This document shows, piece by piece, positions 10,351 through 23,089 of a stretch of DNA of 64,000 bases. The notes under the pieces are model-generated. The model was not told where the DNA came from, did not search any database, and saw only the letters and a program-made list of their open reading frames with translations. The stretch lies in contig JAQJZZ010000013.1 of assembly GCA_030077755.1 (NCBI GenBank), positions 1,488,001 to 1,552,000 on the forward strand, in the 5' to 3' direction. Position numbers and translations under genes: made by a program. The DNA is from Filosporella fistucella (lineage: Eukaryota > Ascomycota > Leotiomycetes > Helotiales). Every line of letters begins with the position of its first letter. The stretch's first letter is position 1.

Positions 10351-12015
10351 TCAAACCCTCTCCTCCACCTGCTCACCATGTTTCTCAGCCTCAACCTTCT
10401 CCTTCATAATCTCCGACTTCACCGTTTCATCTCCGAATTTCCCAGCAATACTCTCCAAAGTATCCTGATTCGTCTCGGTCAAGAATGCCCAGTAAAAAGC
10501 AGACAGCGCTATCAAACAAGATATAAATACTGCATAATAGCGCCAATGGATAGCTTCAAATGCAAATGGCGTTACCTGGCCTAGCCATATACCCGTCACA
10601 CTTTGACAGAATGCAGCGGTGGAAGTACCATATCCGCGCAAGTGTTGGGGAAAGGTTTCAGCGGCGATGGTGTAGAGTGTTGAGTTGAAGAAGATGGCAT
10701 AGAGCCCTGAGTACAGGAATATGAAGGCTACGCCTGCTCTGGCACCGTTGGCGTTCTTTCCAGAGCCGTAGTATCTGGATAAAGCCATGAGGACGGAGAG
10801 CATAGCTGCGAGAACGAGACAGCCAACCCCTTCTTCCGTTAGCTGTTGCATCAAAGCTTGCCATATGAGCTGAGCGTAGGCACGGGGAAACTTACACATT
10901 GTCCTCCTTCTCGGCCATCGATCAGATACACCCGCCAAGTTGATGAGCTGCCCAGCGATTCCCATGAATCCATAACACCCGCTTATCAGAATCGCACTCC
11001 GGCCATGATATCCCAGACTCGCATACAGAATACCTTGGTAATTCTGGATCGCCAACGAGCCGCTCAAGATACCTACCTGCATCACCATTATTGCCATAGC
11101 CGTTCGTCTGATATTCTTCCATACAAAGAGCTCAACTAGAGCATGGCCGAGGGTGCTGTTACTACGCTGTGTAGCTTCAAGATGGATCTGCTCTCTGATT
11201 TCCACCGCTGTGCTAATGAAGAAAGCTTCATCTTCATCGGAATATAATTTCCTCAACGAGCTATCAAATTCCTCATATCTTTCCTGTTGCGCCACTATCC
11301 TCAATTAGTCCTGTCCTTCCCCTTCCAAGTCATCTAAGGGGAAAAGAAAAGGAGGAACATACACCACCTAGGAGACTCCGGAAGTATGAATGACAACCCG
11401 ATCAACAAAACCGCAAGCGGACATTGCATCGCCAGCGCAAGTCTCCACGTCGTATCCCCCTTTGCAAACGAACAAGCATACCCAATCCAATTCGCCAAAC
11501 AAAATCCAATCGCAACCAGCAACCCAAAAATGCCCACCAGCCTCGCTCTCTCAGACGGTTTCGCCAACTCGGAAATATAGATCGGGATCGTAGGATTTAG
11601 GATCCCTAGCGCGACGCCGGCTACGAAGCGGCCGACGATCATGAGCGCTACGCCATTAGATGCTGTTTGAAAGACGGAGCCCACGATGGTGAAGAATGTG
11701 GATATTAAGAGGGTTTTACGACGCCCGAGTTTTTCGAGGAGGAGTCCGTTGAGGAGAGAACCGATTGCGTTGCCTGCTGAGCCTAGGGAGACGATGGCGC
11801 CAGTTAGGGAGGAGACGTTGCGCGTTCCTGGGGGGAACATGTAGGTGTTGAATGCGGGTTGGGCGAGGGTTGTGGCGATGAGTCCTGGGTTGTTTGTTAG
11901 ATTTATAGAGGAACAGGGAATGAGGATATACAATCATACCTAGGTCTATGCCTATTACTGCACCACCGATGGAGATGGTGAAGACATAGGCTAGGAGTCT
12001 TGTTGTTGCTTTCAT
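10351..12015 (-). CDS. Sugar transporter-type MFS permease
   Basis: Plasma-membrane MFS transporter of the sugar-porter family, 492 residues. Exons are 12015-11940, 11884-11365, 11299-10896 and 10829-10351. Family marks in order are GIDLG in TM1, LLEKLGRRKTL in the loop after TM2, GRFVAGVALGILNPTIPIYI (the sugar-porter TM4 signature), PESPRW at the end of TM6, the second-half loop DRWPRRRTM, and a tail carrying TNQDTLESI. The third intron (10895-10830) was placed to give RRTMWVGCLVL, the only join that keeps the family pattern. The tail is charged and cytoplasmic. The substrate is unknown. Its loop after TM1 is short compared with yeast HXT proteins, closer to lactose/maltose-type members. 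Confidence 0.88.
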
Positions 12016-13339
12016 TTTGCCTTTCTTGATCCTCTCTTTCTAGTTTTCAAATCATTAATCGAAGAATAAGATCCTGTATACACCGATTTTATCTCTTCCT
12101 CAATTCTCAATCACTACCTTCCAAATCTACTCCAGAGAAATAGCAGACTTCCATCTCCCATCCCATTCTTAACAATCTTTGTACTCCCTACACACGGTCC
12201 TCACTCTCCCGACTAACACACCCATCTCATTCACAAAAAATGCATTCATGACCTCCTACATGACCTCCAACCGGCAGCTGATTATGCGGGGGATCGCCAT
12301 ACCAGGATCGGGTTGGAGAGCGCGAGGTTACACTGCCGGGAGCGGGGCATGAGGAGCCGAGTATGCTTGGGGGGTGGGACATGTGCTTATTTTTTATGGT
12401 GTTGGTTGTAAGGGAGTGAGCGAGTGATGGTGAGTTAGAAGGTGTTATTTGGATGGGAAAGAGTTTGGAGGGTCGGATGATGGTTTGGGCTGTTGGTGGC
12501 GTCGATGGGAGGGTTTGGGGGAATGGGCATGGTTGTTGGATATTCTGATTGCTTTGAAGGGGGTTCTCGAAGAAGAAGCATATTTATGAGCTTGGGGGGT
12601 TAAGTGTATGTTTTATGATTGAGTAGTCTTGTGATTTAGTATTGATATACTAAATGCTTCTGAGCTTTATTTACTCTGCATTAAAGCTACAGACAATAGG
12701 TATAAAAATTGCTATAGTAGAAGTAAATATAGCGATAGTTAGTTAAACAACTAGATAAATGAACCAAAAACCCACCAAATTTAGGCGCGACAGACTTTAC
12801 TCGAAATTATTCATCCAAACTCATTTTATATGTAAGACCTCCTTACCGAGACAAGATGAAATATTTCAGACGGAAAACGGAAGTATAGTGAAACAAAATT
12901 GTCTGTAGACGCATAGGGAAATAAACTTCCGAGTATGGAATGACGAGTAGTGTCTGGGACTGGCGATAAGCAGGCGGAGAAATTGGTTGAATGTGCAGAC
13001 TAACATAGAATATCGAAGTCCTATTTTTGTGAAGACTTACCATCAGTTGGAGAATGAAGGACATGGCCTTCTCTCTTCAGTCTTTGGTCATTACGTCTGC
13101 CAAGTTGTCCATCGACGGGTGGGAATTCGTAGCGTCTAACTTAGGGAGTATTCCCAGATGATGGTGGGATATTGACCATAGAGAGATTGATTGACCAGTC
13201 GAGATCTAGAGAATTGCGGTCAAGAGCTCGAGAACACAGAAGCGATCTTGCTTCTTCACCATCCAACACACGTCTAGAGCACATATAGACACAGCAATCA
13301 TCATTAAACATTTAACATTTCATTCATTATTAGCAAAGC
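12016..13339. other. Intergenic region
   Basis: 5' flank of the transporter and 3' flank of the fucosyltransferase-like gene. Contains G-rich stretches and A/T-rich DNA around 12600-12780. The open frames present are not supported as genes. Confidence 0.5.
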
Positions 13340-14835
13340 TCAAGGCCACATACTAACCTCAAACCACAACCCCATCTTCTTCTTCCCAAACACAGTATTA
13401 ACCTCATCTTTATAACACTCTCCATCTCCCAATCCCCCCATCAGTCCCCTCCCTCCCAGTGTCCTCCTCTCCAACTGGCTAGCCTGCGTGGCCAATTTAC
13501 TCGGCACCCAGACTCCCTTTCCTACAGCAACATGTCTCTTAAACACAATATTATACGAAAAACTACTTGCCCACGTTCCTCCAAAATGGCTTGAGCGTAA
13601 TAATATCATGAAATCGATGAGGGCTTGTTGATCCCATGTCAGTTTCTTCATCTCTTCCAATGCGTCGGTGTATGAGGGATCGCCTTCTAGGAGAGCGTAT
13701 TTGGTGGTTACGCTTATGCCTTTTTCTGCTGCTGTGGCTGTGAAGCGCTCTGTATCCGGGGGAGAACCGGAGGCTAGGTATATAGTTTTCAGTTTCTTCT
13801 TCTTGGCTTCTTTGAGATAGGCTTTGCTCTGTTCTTCGTACGAGTCGAACTGGGCTGCTATAGCATCGTCATCTGTCCTTAAATGTGCACCATAAAATTT
13901 TCCAGCTGCGGGAACTCCTTCTTGTGTTGCATTGATATGTAATCTGTATTTCTGGTTCATGGCATATAGGACTGTAGCACTGAGGTTGAGGATAGGGGTG
14001 TTGAAGCGTAGGATTCGACCAAATGTAGAAATGAAGTTGGGAGAATCGTGGAGAATTGGGTATTCGAAGAAGGAGGGACGGATGGTGACAAGGACAGGTG
14101 CGAAGGAGGAGAAGCCGCTTGGAACACCAAGTCCCATAAGCCATTGGTCGAACAATTCCCGCCATTCTGAGGCAAAATCTATAACTCTATCTACCTCCTT
14201 CAAGAATTTCCCGCCCAGATCCTTAGGTGTAAGTGTTGTGTTATTCGCAGGTGTAACATCGGCTACGCTTGGGACGATGCGCATTTGAGGACAAGCGGCG
14301 GACAAGGAGGTGGTAAAGTGTTCTTCGTCAAACATGTATGTGAATGGTAGGGTCTTTCCAGTCTGCAGGTTCTTCAGGTCGGAATCTCGAGCTTCGATTT
14401 GAGGAATGACGAGAGTAGTGGCTGAGACGTAAGCATATGTCGGCGCAGAAGGCACTGATACTGACCTCCAGCCTCAATGGCATATCGTATACAAGTCAGA
14501 AATATATTTCTGATATTGCCCACTCCTCCAAAAGCATCGTCGCATCTGAATATCAATCCTTGGGTCCACCTCTTGCTACTGCACAAGTCGCGCAGCGGGG
14601 CATTATCAAATGGCCCATCAATCTCCCATTTAACTGCATCCTGCATGAACTTGCTTCTACTCTCTGGTGTCTCTGGTATATCCTCCTCCTTCACCACCTC
14701 GCCAATCGTCCAGACATGTTCAGGAAATGGAATGCGCTCGGACGAGGATAACAGATAAGCAGAAAAGAGGATAATGACAGTGACAGGCACGATGAACTTC
14801 GAGAGGCGAAGACATCGTGAGGAAGAGACAGCCAT
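13340..14835 (-). CDS. O-fucosyltransferase-like type II membrane protein
   Basis: Probable Golgi glycosyltransferase of the GDP-fucose protein O-fucosyltransferase-like superfamily, 483 residues. Exons 14835-14466 and 14421-13340 join within ...EAG|ATTLVIPQIEARD. Residues about 13-33 are a signal-anchor helix preceded by basic residues, giving type II topology with the catalytic part in the lumen. The FGGVGNIRN segment followed by ATTLVIPQIEARD is the N-terminal donor-site region found in fungal members. GAHLRTDDDA (about residue 310) contains the conserved arginine expected to contact GDP-fucose. A late segment, FGGTWASSFSYNI, fits the C-terminal nucleotide-binding loop. Filamentous fungi carry such proteins, but the acceptor is unknown, so specificity is inferred only from the fold. 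Confidence 0.75.
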
Positions 14836-16116
14836 CTCATGCGCAGGCGACGGTCATAACATGATTGAGTACGAATGCGATAAAGAAGAGAAGAAGAAGA
14901 ATAGGAGGCTTGAGGCTGGACGTGGCGCGTCTTATCGGAGGGTGAGATGGAAATGGTTTTACCGCATCCACTCGAGTTCCCATGTCATATCGCTGCTACG
15001 GTGCGGCGAGGTGCAGCTTGGTAGAATTGAAGGGGACTCACGATACCACCCTCACCTTTTTGGCAGGACACAACTCTGCGGTCGCACAAGCGACATTGCG
15101 AACAATTTTGTACCCCAGATGACGAGCTTCATTTCCGTTGGAGTAACGTAGAAAAAAAGGTTAATAAATAAATGCATTACACCAAGTTGTGCTCACTTGC
15201 AATAGAAAAGAAAATGAGAAAATTTGAGAATCCAAGACAATCCAAGACAATTTTAAGACAAACAGGGTTGGCACGGGGTTGGCGACACTATTATGGGCTG
15301 TGACTGGCAGCGCTTAATAGGAACCGTTGCCGATGCCCGAAAAATGTTGCTGACAGCCTGTTGACAGGTGAGATTAGTAGGGGAAGCATGTAAAATATAT
15401 ATTATTTTGCTTTTGCCAGATTATGTGTGGAGAGGAGGCGTTGCGTTTGTATAAATATGGAATGAAATGGTGGGTCGAATACTACATGGTCGCGGAGAAA
15501 AAGGGGCATACTAAAATACCTAAGATCTAGATTGTCATAGTCTCTATGGAGTCTCAGACCAACATCTTCCCGTTATTTTGGCGAGTCCTCCGGGAAGAGG
15601 TACCTAGGTACTTTCAACGGCAACCAAGCCTATCAATAAAATATCGAAGTCCTCAGAAAAGTTATCTACCCCTTTTATGTCACTAAGCCCCCTTCTTCCC
15701 TCCCGAAACTCTAAAGACAAGTCATAGCACTCGGGCAAGAATCTGCCGAAACTTAAGGTTTTGGTCATGTGGATATCCAGGGTTTAAGGATACTCGAGAA
15801 AGGGCCGAGGCGACTTTAGATAGCTGACTACCCCACGGGGTCGACTATTATCTAAAAGCTTATTATCGTGAGCCTTGAGATCTGATCTCGTTGTGCTCGG
15901 CAGTAGAGAATGATCTACATGTTAGCTTGCCTCGCTCAACTGCTGACCGATGTACCTTGACATAAAGTTGTCCTCTCTTGCAGAAAGGTCAGAGAGTCGA
16001 GTCAGAAGGGTCTGCAGCAGCTTCTCATGCGAGTTTGAAAGAGTGGAGAAGTGTTGGTATATAGTGTGAAGAGGAGTTAAGTAAGTAGGCGCCTTTTTTG
16101 AGTCGAAAGCCAGCTA
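14836..16116. other. Intergenic region
   Basis: Divergent promoter region between the fucosyltransferase-like gene (-) and the discoidin-domain gene (+). Duplicated AATCCAAGACAATCCAAGACAAT near 15230. No gene or RNA was recognised. Confidence 0.5.
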
Positions 16117-18580
16117 ATGATGAAGTTTCTAGGCTTTTTCGTGAGTTTTGCTCTTCAGGCACTTGCAAATCCTGTCCCGAGAAGTGGAACATCAACAGAG
16201 GATGTAACATATATCTTGCCAATAGTAAATATAATCTTTTCTTTGTGTCACATTCGTGGACGACCGGCTTTCCTCAGGGGAATGTTCCAGCATTGGGAAG
16301 CTATGATCTATTCGTCTCTTGGTGCTGGACTACGCTTGACAGTATAGCACTGACCTTATTCAGTGGGAAGGAGCACTCGCAAGCCACAATCGGAGTGCCG
16401 ATTTGGCAGTATTATCAGAAATGAAAACACGACTTGGGGTAGGAGGAGCATATACAAAACTTGGATACTCTTTCTCGTCATGGGCACTCAGTCGAGACAC
16501 GAAGAGCGAATATGAAGATTATGCTTTCGATTCCACGAATCTCGAGTATATGCTTAACCTGGGCATAACATCAAGTTTACCAGTGTTAGTACATATGAAT
16601 AACGGACGCTGGGCAGACTGCTGTACCCCCAACTCAAGCGGAGGATGGGGCGATGCTCTACTCGACCATATCGCTTCTCAGCCGAACACTGTAGTTATAA
16701 ACAGCTCTGGGGCGAGCCAATATGCTCACAACGCAGGAAATAATTATTTCTCCCTCTCAAGACTTAATACTGTATATCGAAGCTACAAGAAGAGAAACGT
16801 TCAAGCTTCTGCCCGGGTTATAGCTGAGTGGGCTGCTTCACATCCATCAATGCTTGCGGGCGTCAGTTTAGATTCAGAAACACTCATGCCGAATAAAGAG
16901 TGTGATCACAATCAACTTGTTATCGAAGAATGGAAACAATGGCTGCAAAATACTGGTATATATGGACCTGGCGGATTATATTTTGGCGCTGGTCGTGTCC
17001 CCGCATTTACAGACATTGCCTCATTCAACAGAGCTACTGGTCAATCCTTCTACTCATGGGATGCCCTTCAGCCTCCTCCATCTATCACTCCCGGAAATCC
17101 ATTTGATGAAGAGTGGCAACGGTGGCGCGTCATGCTGGTACTTCACGCAGTATCCGATGAGACACTCTGGATCGCCGAGGCTGGAATCGATCGGAATCTG
17201 ATATTCGGACACCAAACTCCACGACAGGATGATTATGGCTTTGCAGATGATGTGATGACTGCGACTGCTGCAAATGGAGCAGGTGGTATCACGCAATATG
17301 GATGGACTCCTGCTGACATGGGAGAAATCAATAATCCTGTTAGAGGAAGTGGAAAGAATAATTGGGGGAATTTCGAACTGAACCCATTATCATCTGATCC
17401 AAACTTCTCGTACAACAATATCTTAACGTTGTACAATGACGGCATCAAAGTAGGTATCGCTCCGAAGCATCAGGCCGAGACTCTAATTGTGATACAGCTC
17501 ATCTGTCCCAACTCTTGGGAATCAGATCAAGCCTCTCCAGATCAATATGCAATCTTCAATTCCCCCAATTTCGGCGACACGTTCGGTCTGGCCCTCAATA
17601 AATTCCTTTCTACTCATGCCAATACACCACGGAATATTCAGCCTCCTCCCTGGAACCCAGGAACCAAAGTCTATGATTTCTTCGACACTTTTCCTACAGC
17701 CAAAGCCACAGGTCCTGATAACCATTTGGAATCTAATGGTTCGGTCGGAAATGTGATTCGTAAATCAGTCTACTCGGCAGTAGGTGGTAGAATATCATAC
17801 ACCCTTACACTTCCAAACGTAACCGGGTCTCAACGTCTTAACTTCTGGACTTCTGTCGGGATTAAAGATGGAGCTGGGATTGGTGGAGAAGTATTATTTC
17901 AAGTCACATTCAACGGCCAAAATCTCTTTGGGAGAGGTTTCCATTTACAACAGAATTACTGGGTGTGGAAAAGATGGGTCCCGATCATGGTTGATGTCAC
18001 AGCATGGGCGGGACAAAATGTCGAAGTCTCATTCATAACAACAGGAAATGATATCTGGGGATGGACTACCTGGGGAGCACCAGCAGTTTATGCCAGCGTC
18101 GCAGGGTTTGAAAGCAATAATCTCGCCTTAGGTCGAAGTGTCTCTGTCAGTTCATCAGATGGCTATGGACCATGGGACGCTAGATGGATAACCGACGGTC
18201 GTGTAAGTGGTGATTATCAACATATCGGCTGGTCCTCAATTGCTCACTCTTCAGCTGATGCCACCGAATGGATGATTATCGATCTTGGCTCCTCTAAACA
18301 GATCAGTAAAGTCGTGCTCTTTTCTCGCAGCGATCTTGTGGATTTCCAAGGCACTGGCTTTCCAATTGATTTCGAGATTCAGGGTGCGGTGGATAGAGGG
18401 TATTGGAGTACGATTGTGAGAGAGGTGGATTTTCCTGGGGCGGTAGCTGGAGAGGGACAGATCTTTAGCTTTGTACAGAGGAGTGTTAGATATGTAAGGG
18501 TTTTGGCAACGAAATTGGGAGGCGTGGGTATGGAAAGGGGATATCGGTTTCAGCTGGGTGAGGTTGAGGTTTTTGAGTGA
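16117..18580 (+). CDS. Secreted protein with C-terminal F5/8 (discoidin) domain
   Basis: Large secreted protein, 781 residues, modelled as exons 16117-16224 and 16343-18580. Residues 1 to about 18 are a signal peptide; a second in-frame ATG directly follows the first. The next ~400 residues include VGGAYTKLGYSFSSW, LPVLVHMNNGRWADCC, AGVSLDSETLMPNKE and TPRQDDYGFADDV. Their spacing, with acidic residues at strand ends, looks like a glycoside-hydrolase TIM barrel, but I cannot name the family. Around 430-570 a beta-sandwich (IRKSVYSAVGGRISYTLTLP) is likely. The last ~150 residues (NLALGRSVSVSSSDGYGPWD to YRFQLGEVEVF) are a discoidin/CBM32-like carbohydrate-binding module. The first intron is the weak point: an alternative acceptor at 16278 reads into a different frame and stops. 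Confidence 0.7.
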
Positions 18581-19071
18581 CGGGTTTCTCAAGTACATTT
18601 TGTTTGTTGACGACGACATGATGCGTTTTGTGTTTATTTATTTATTTCATATATATACTTCTAGACAGTAAATCATATTTATGTATGAAGCTGGCGAGGC
18701 TGGATAACCCCCTGAGAATTACCGAGCTTGGATGTGGGGTTCCCTGCAGATCGACACCTCCCCCCGAAGAACCCCTCCACTTCCAATATATTTTCCGGAG
18801 CTTGTACCTGAACACATATTTTTCCGTGAATAAGAGGCTCTGCCACGTACTAAAATAATTACAAGTGAGGATACATGTATGAGGGTATGCAAACATTTTG
18901 TAATACCCTTGAATTCCCGCGATGACGCTTTCATTCTTGAGTGATATGACAGGTACATGTAATCAGCTTTAATTAAGTAAGTAGATAATTCCTTCGAATC
19001 TCCTCTGCTCTCCCCGTCTCCTCTATCATTTCACTTCTCAATCCCAAATCCGCCCATTAAATTCACCCAAA
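18581..19071. other. Intergenic region
   Basis: 3' flank of the discoidin protein and promoter of the carboxylesterase. The pyrimidine-rich stretch at 19010-19070 just before the ATG is typical of fungal leaders. Confidence 0.5.
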
Positions 19072-21037
19072 ATGGCGAGCAGACTGAAGAACCATCTTCC
19101 TCCCACCCTCCAATTTCTCATTCTCTTCCTCTTCCAACTCACCACCGCAATCTCCCTCAACTCCTCCACTCCCACCGCCACAGTAAAAAATGGAACCTAC
19201 ATCGGAAAACACGTTCCGGAATGGCAACAAGACCATTTCCTAGGTATACCATTCGCTATCCCCCCTCTCGGGCCTCTGAGATTCGCTCGTCCAAAGCCTC
19301 TAAATACGTCGTTTGAGGGGACGAGAAATGCGACGCAGTATGGATATAGTTGTATGCAATATGGGACTAATTTTTCGCTTTCGGAGGATTGTCTGACTTT
19401 GAATGGTAAGTGGAATCGGTATAAATTTCTTGGTGGAATGGAATTAAGTTGCAGTAGTTATTCGACCAGCTGGCACGACATCAAGGGATAAACTTCCTGT
19501 GCTTGTTTGGATATATGGCGGTGGACTCTATGCTGGCTCAACTGCGGATCCTCAGTATAATGTCTCGGGGATAGCACATGTAGGGCAACAAATCGGAAAA
19601 CCGATTATTGTTGGTAAGTCTCTATACCCCCACCTGTGTTCCATTCAGAAAAAGCTGACATCGGAAGCATCAATCAACTACCGCCTAGGCGTCTGGGGTT
19701 TCCTCCAAACCCCCCAGATCCTCGCAGAAGGCAGTTCCAACGCCGGACTCTTAGATCAACGTCTCGGTCTGCAATGGATTAAAGAAAACATTGCTTCATT
19801 CGGAGGAGATCCTAATCATATCACCATATGGGGCGAATCAGCTGGTGCGCAGAGTATTGCGCTACATCTCCATTCTTATGATGGACGAAATGATGATTTG
19901 TTCCATGCTGCTATCTTGGAATCAGGGAGTCAGATTGGAGCTGCGCTACAGCCGCTTGCTTATTATACTAGTCCTGTGGAGAATCTGACGAGGACGACGG
20001 GATGTTATACTGAGAAGAATCAGTTAGCTTGTTTGAGGGGCTTGAGTCAGGAGAAATTGTTTGAGTTAAGGGTCACTCAGGTTTGGAATCCGATTGTTGG
20101 TAAGCTGATTTTTATTCCTCTCGCAGCAAGGGAATACTTCATATTCCCTTCCACTAAAAGCCAAAAGATGAAGGAGATTAACACAACACAGACGGCGATT
20201 TCCTAACCGCCTACCCAAGCACCCTCTCCGCCTCCGGAAAATACATCCACATCCCCCTCCTAATCGGCGCCAACACTGACGAAGGGACGTCCTTCGGCGT
20301 CAGCGGTCTAGACAACGAAACCGCTATCTTCAACAATCTTTTGATATACAGAAGCTACGCTATCTCCCCTCCCACAGCTCGAAAACTGCTAGAACTCTAT
20401 CCTAATGATCCTGCCAATGAACCACCGTATTATGTTACTAATGCAACGATTTTCCCGAGTAAGGGATTGCAGTGGAGGAGAGATTGCGCGATAGCTGGGG
20501 ATGTGGTCATGATTGCCGGGAGGAGGAAGGTTTGTGAGGATTTTACCGGGGGTGGGATGAGGGTTTGGAGTTATAGGTTTGATACGCCTTTGGTGAGTTG
20601 CTTTTCATCTATTTATCTAGATCTGAAACCCTCTGAACAATACTGATTTGAGTAGTGGAATGCAGCCGTGACAGCAGGTTCTCAACATTTCAGCAACGTA
20701 GTATTCAGTTTCCGTAAGCTCTCCCCCTTCTCCCCCACAAACCTTCCCGTTCTGAGCTCACATAGAAAACATATCCGGTGCACTCGGCCCTCTCCCCAAG
20801 TTTCAAAATTACACCAATCTCTCACATAATATCGGGAAAGCATATATCTCGTTCGTAAACGATTATAATCCCAATTCCAGCCGTGGGAATAGTACTTTGC
20901 CGCATTGGCCAGTGTATAATCTGAAAGCGCCGAAGAATGTGGTATTGAATAGTAATCGCAGTTTTGTAGAAGATGATACGTTTAGGAAAGAGGGGATTGC
21001 GTTTATCAATACTATTGGGAGGGAGTTGTTAGCTTGA
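19072..21037 (+). CDS. Type-B carboxylesterase / lipase, secreted
   Basis: Extracellular carboxylesterase (COesterase, alpha/beta-hydrolase fold), 551 residues. Exons are 19072-19405, 19455-19613, 19668-20099, 20192-20592, 20656-20713 and 20766-21037. A signal peptide (about 1-26) is followed by the family blocks [24 protein letters not shown] and VWIYGGG (oxyanion hole). The nucleophile elbow GESAGAQS (Ser) lies after [10 protein letters not shown], the acidic residue sits in [11 protein letters not shown], and the catalytic His region is LPHWPVYN near the C-terminus. All three triad elements are intact. Several N-glycosylation sequons fit secretion. Ester specificity cannot be read. Confidence 0.88.
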
Positions 21038-22049
21038 ATATCGCACAGGTGGCCGTTGGTATTTTAGCCTTGGAGATAACTTTTCGAAATATGATAATAT
21101 AGCTTAGCTTGAGAATACACCAAGCGAATTTCCTTTACTAAGGGAGATTTGCTGAAGCTTCGGGGTTGGTGATGGTACTTGTATCTACTCTTATGTATTA
21201 GAGAAACTATCGATAACACAATTCCATTCTCCTAGTAGAGTAATTTTAAAAGAAAATTGGTCTCAACTAGCTCTTTAGGCATTAGAAGCTTTGTTTTGGA
21301 GTAGAAAGTCTGTATAGTTGCTCTAATTGCTTTTCTGTTTTCCTTTTCGAGTTCTATCCCATTTCATTAAACATGTTATCTCGTTTTCTTCGCAGAATTC
21401 GGTTTGGCCTCTACTTTTGTTGCAGGTGTTGTGATGAATATTACCAGGCCACACATGGTCCACGCAAATCAGTGGAACTGGTTACTCAAGGCTGGTTAAA
21501 TCTATGCTGGAACGGTGATGCCTTCTGCTTGTGGCGATACGGTTTCGATTCCAGAAACTGAAGGGAAAGTTCCTTATGAACGATTTATTCGAGGTTTCGA
21601 TTGCCTGACAATGCTGTAGAATTAGCGCCGCTGAGCTGCGCGAGTTTGTTGAGCGTATTATAGAGCCCTGGAGAGCCCATTTGACTCAGATGGCGACTCA
21701 ACGTGTTCTCCAAGCAAAGGACGAAGAGCTTTAGCCTCAAGAGTGAATCTTGGCCAGACAGTTGCTGAGGAGGGTATGTGCACGGAACGGATTCACGTCT
21801 CAGTTCTCAACCTTCTATGAAGAGTTGGATGAGTTTCTGGCTGGGATTATAAGTTTCTGCAAGAGTATCGTGCCACGATCTTTTGGCTCTCACCTCTATT
21901 ATAATTTCCATTCTGATAAGAGCATGAAGTAAACTTGCAATAGAAATAGAGAATCACTTATGAATCTGACCGAGTTCTTTTTATTCTCTGCATGCTCTAT
22001 TTTGGACCGACTCCTTCCGTGACCACCATGATACTCTTGATACACTTCG
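21038..22049. other. Intergenic region, possible coding remnant
   Basis: From about 21423 to 21621 one plus frame reads as protein-like sequence (HMVHANQWNWLLKAG, stop, then IYAGTVMPSACGDTVSIPE). It is broken by stops and followed by more interrupted frames to about 21930. This may be a decayed gene, but no family was recognised. Confidence 0.3.
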
Positions 22050-23089
22050 CTAGACTCTCGGAAGTTGATCCCGACCAACTCTCAAAATATGCACAATCAA
22101 GAAATCATAAAATTTTCCTCTGTTGTGACCATATATCCACAGTTCGTCTCCCAACTTTCTCCATGCCACCTCATGATCAGAATCCTTCCATAGATTCCCT
22201 ATTTCAGTGAATTCGGCAAACCTGTCCGGATTCGTAGCCGTCCCATCCTGCTCAGTAGCCGCCATTGAAATCAGATTCTCATCCAACCATAATGTGTATG
22301 AAATGCTGAATTTCAAAAGTCGATCAGATCGACTCTGTATTGCCTCGCAGTTCCGGTCCCTCACAACTTTGTTGTGTTTATGACTGGCCCAGCTGCCATC
22401 AAAAGGATACCATGAATACGCAGCGTAGCCGGTCAGGATCTTGATTTTCACCAATGTTGGGAGACTTTCCATAGACCACAGCTCATATTAATCATTAACT
22501 TCGGCAGTTTGGAGACGTTTAATTTTGTTGAACACCTTACGTTGGAAGTTGCATCGACTTTGCTGATTCGGCGTGTGGTCTTTTCGAGCAAGAACCAGTC
22601 CACATCGAAATTGATGTAGACGATGTTCCCTTTCGCCTTGACGTAGTCTCTTTCCCGAAAGCGAGTATAATGATTCAATCCTTCTCGACGAGATTCTTGC
22701 GATATGTGGAGGACTGCAGGTATCTTTGTTTGGCCATAAACAGTATGCCAACATTCACTGGCTCCATCTTTGGTCAGATTAGCAAAAAGCTTGACCTTTC
22801 GTGGTATGAAGGAAATGTCGCCCTAGATTAGCCGAAGTTCGAGAGGAAGGGTCATGGATTTGTGGAAATTTATTGCTGGTTGTGGTACGTATGCGAGCCT
22901 GGGGAGGGTGGCGAGGAGTTGAGGGAGTCTGGTAAGAGACTGCTGAGGTAGAGGTGGAATGCTTGCAGGGGACATAGTTGAGAGTTGCAATTCTGAAGAG
23001 GAAGATTGTTGTGACATAATTGATTGTTTTCCTGGTGTTGATGTGCTGTGACTGAATGTGTTTTGTAATGTTGATGGAGAAAAAGACAA
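22050..23089 (-). pseudogene. 2EXR-domain protein gene with in-frame TAG
   Basis: Gene of the 2EXR family, fungal-expanded proteins of unknown function with an F-box-like N-terminal motif. The spliced model (23089-22541, 22481-22050; 327 codons) runs without frameshift. It shows FHKSMTLPLELRLI at the 2EXR start, PAVLHISQESRREGLNHY (the conserved central motif) and VYINFDVDWF. However, the codon after LPLELRLI, at 22825-22823, is TAG; this position is the near-invariant tryptophan of the LR..IW motif. Every other part is open. It is therefore a very recent pseudogene, an assembly error or a read-through case. The first ~70 residues are Ser/Gln/Pro-rich, and the initiator could be the later ATG of MSQQSSSS. 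Confidence 0.72.

Noticed and set aside
16278..16436. Alternative second exon of the discoidin-domain gene
   Set aside because: The frame after the acceptor at 16278 reads protein-like for about 40 codons but then stops. Only the acceptor at 16342 connects the signal peptide with the 746-codon frame.
21423..21930. Possible decayed gene after the carboxylesterase
   Set aside because: Protein-like text with several stops, but no family, splice structure or conserved motif that I could name.
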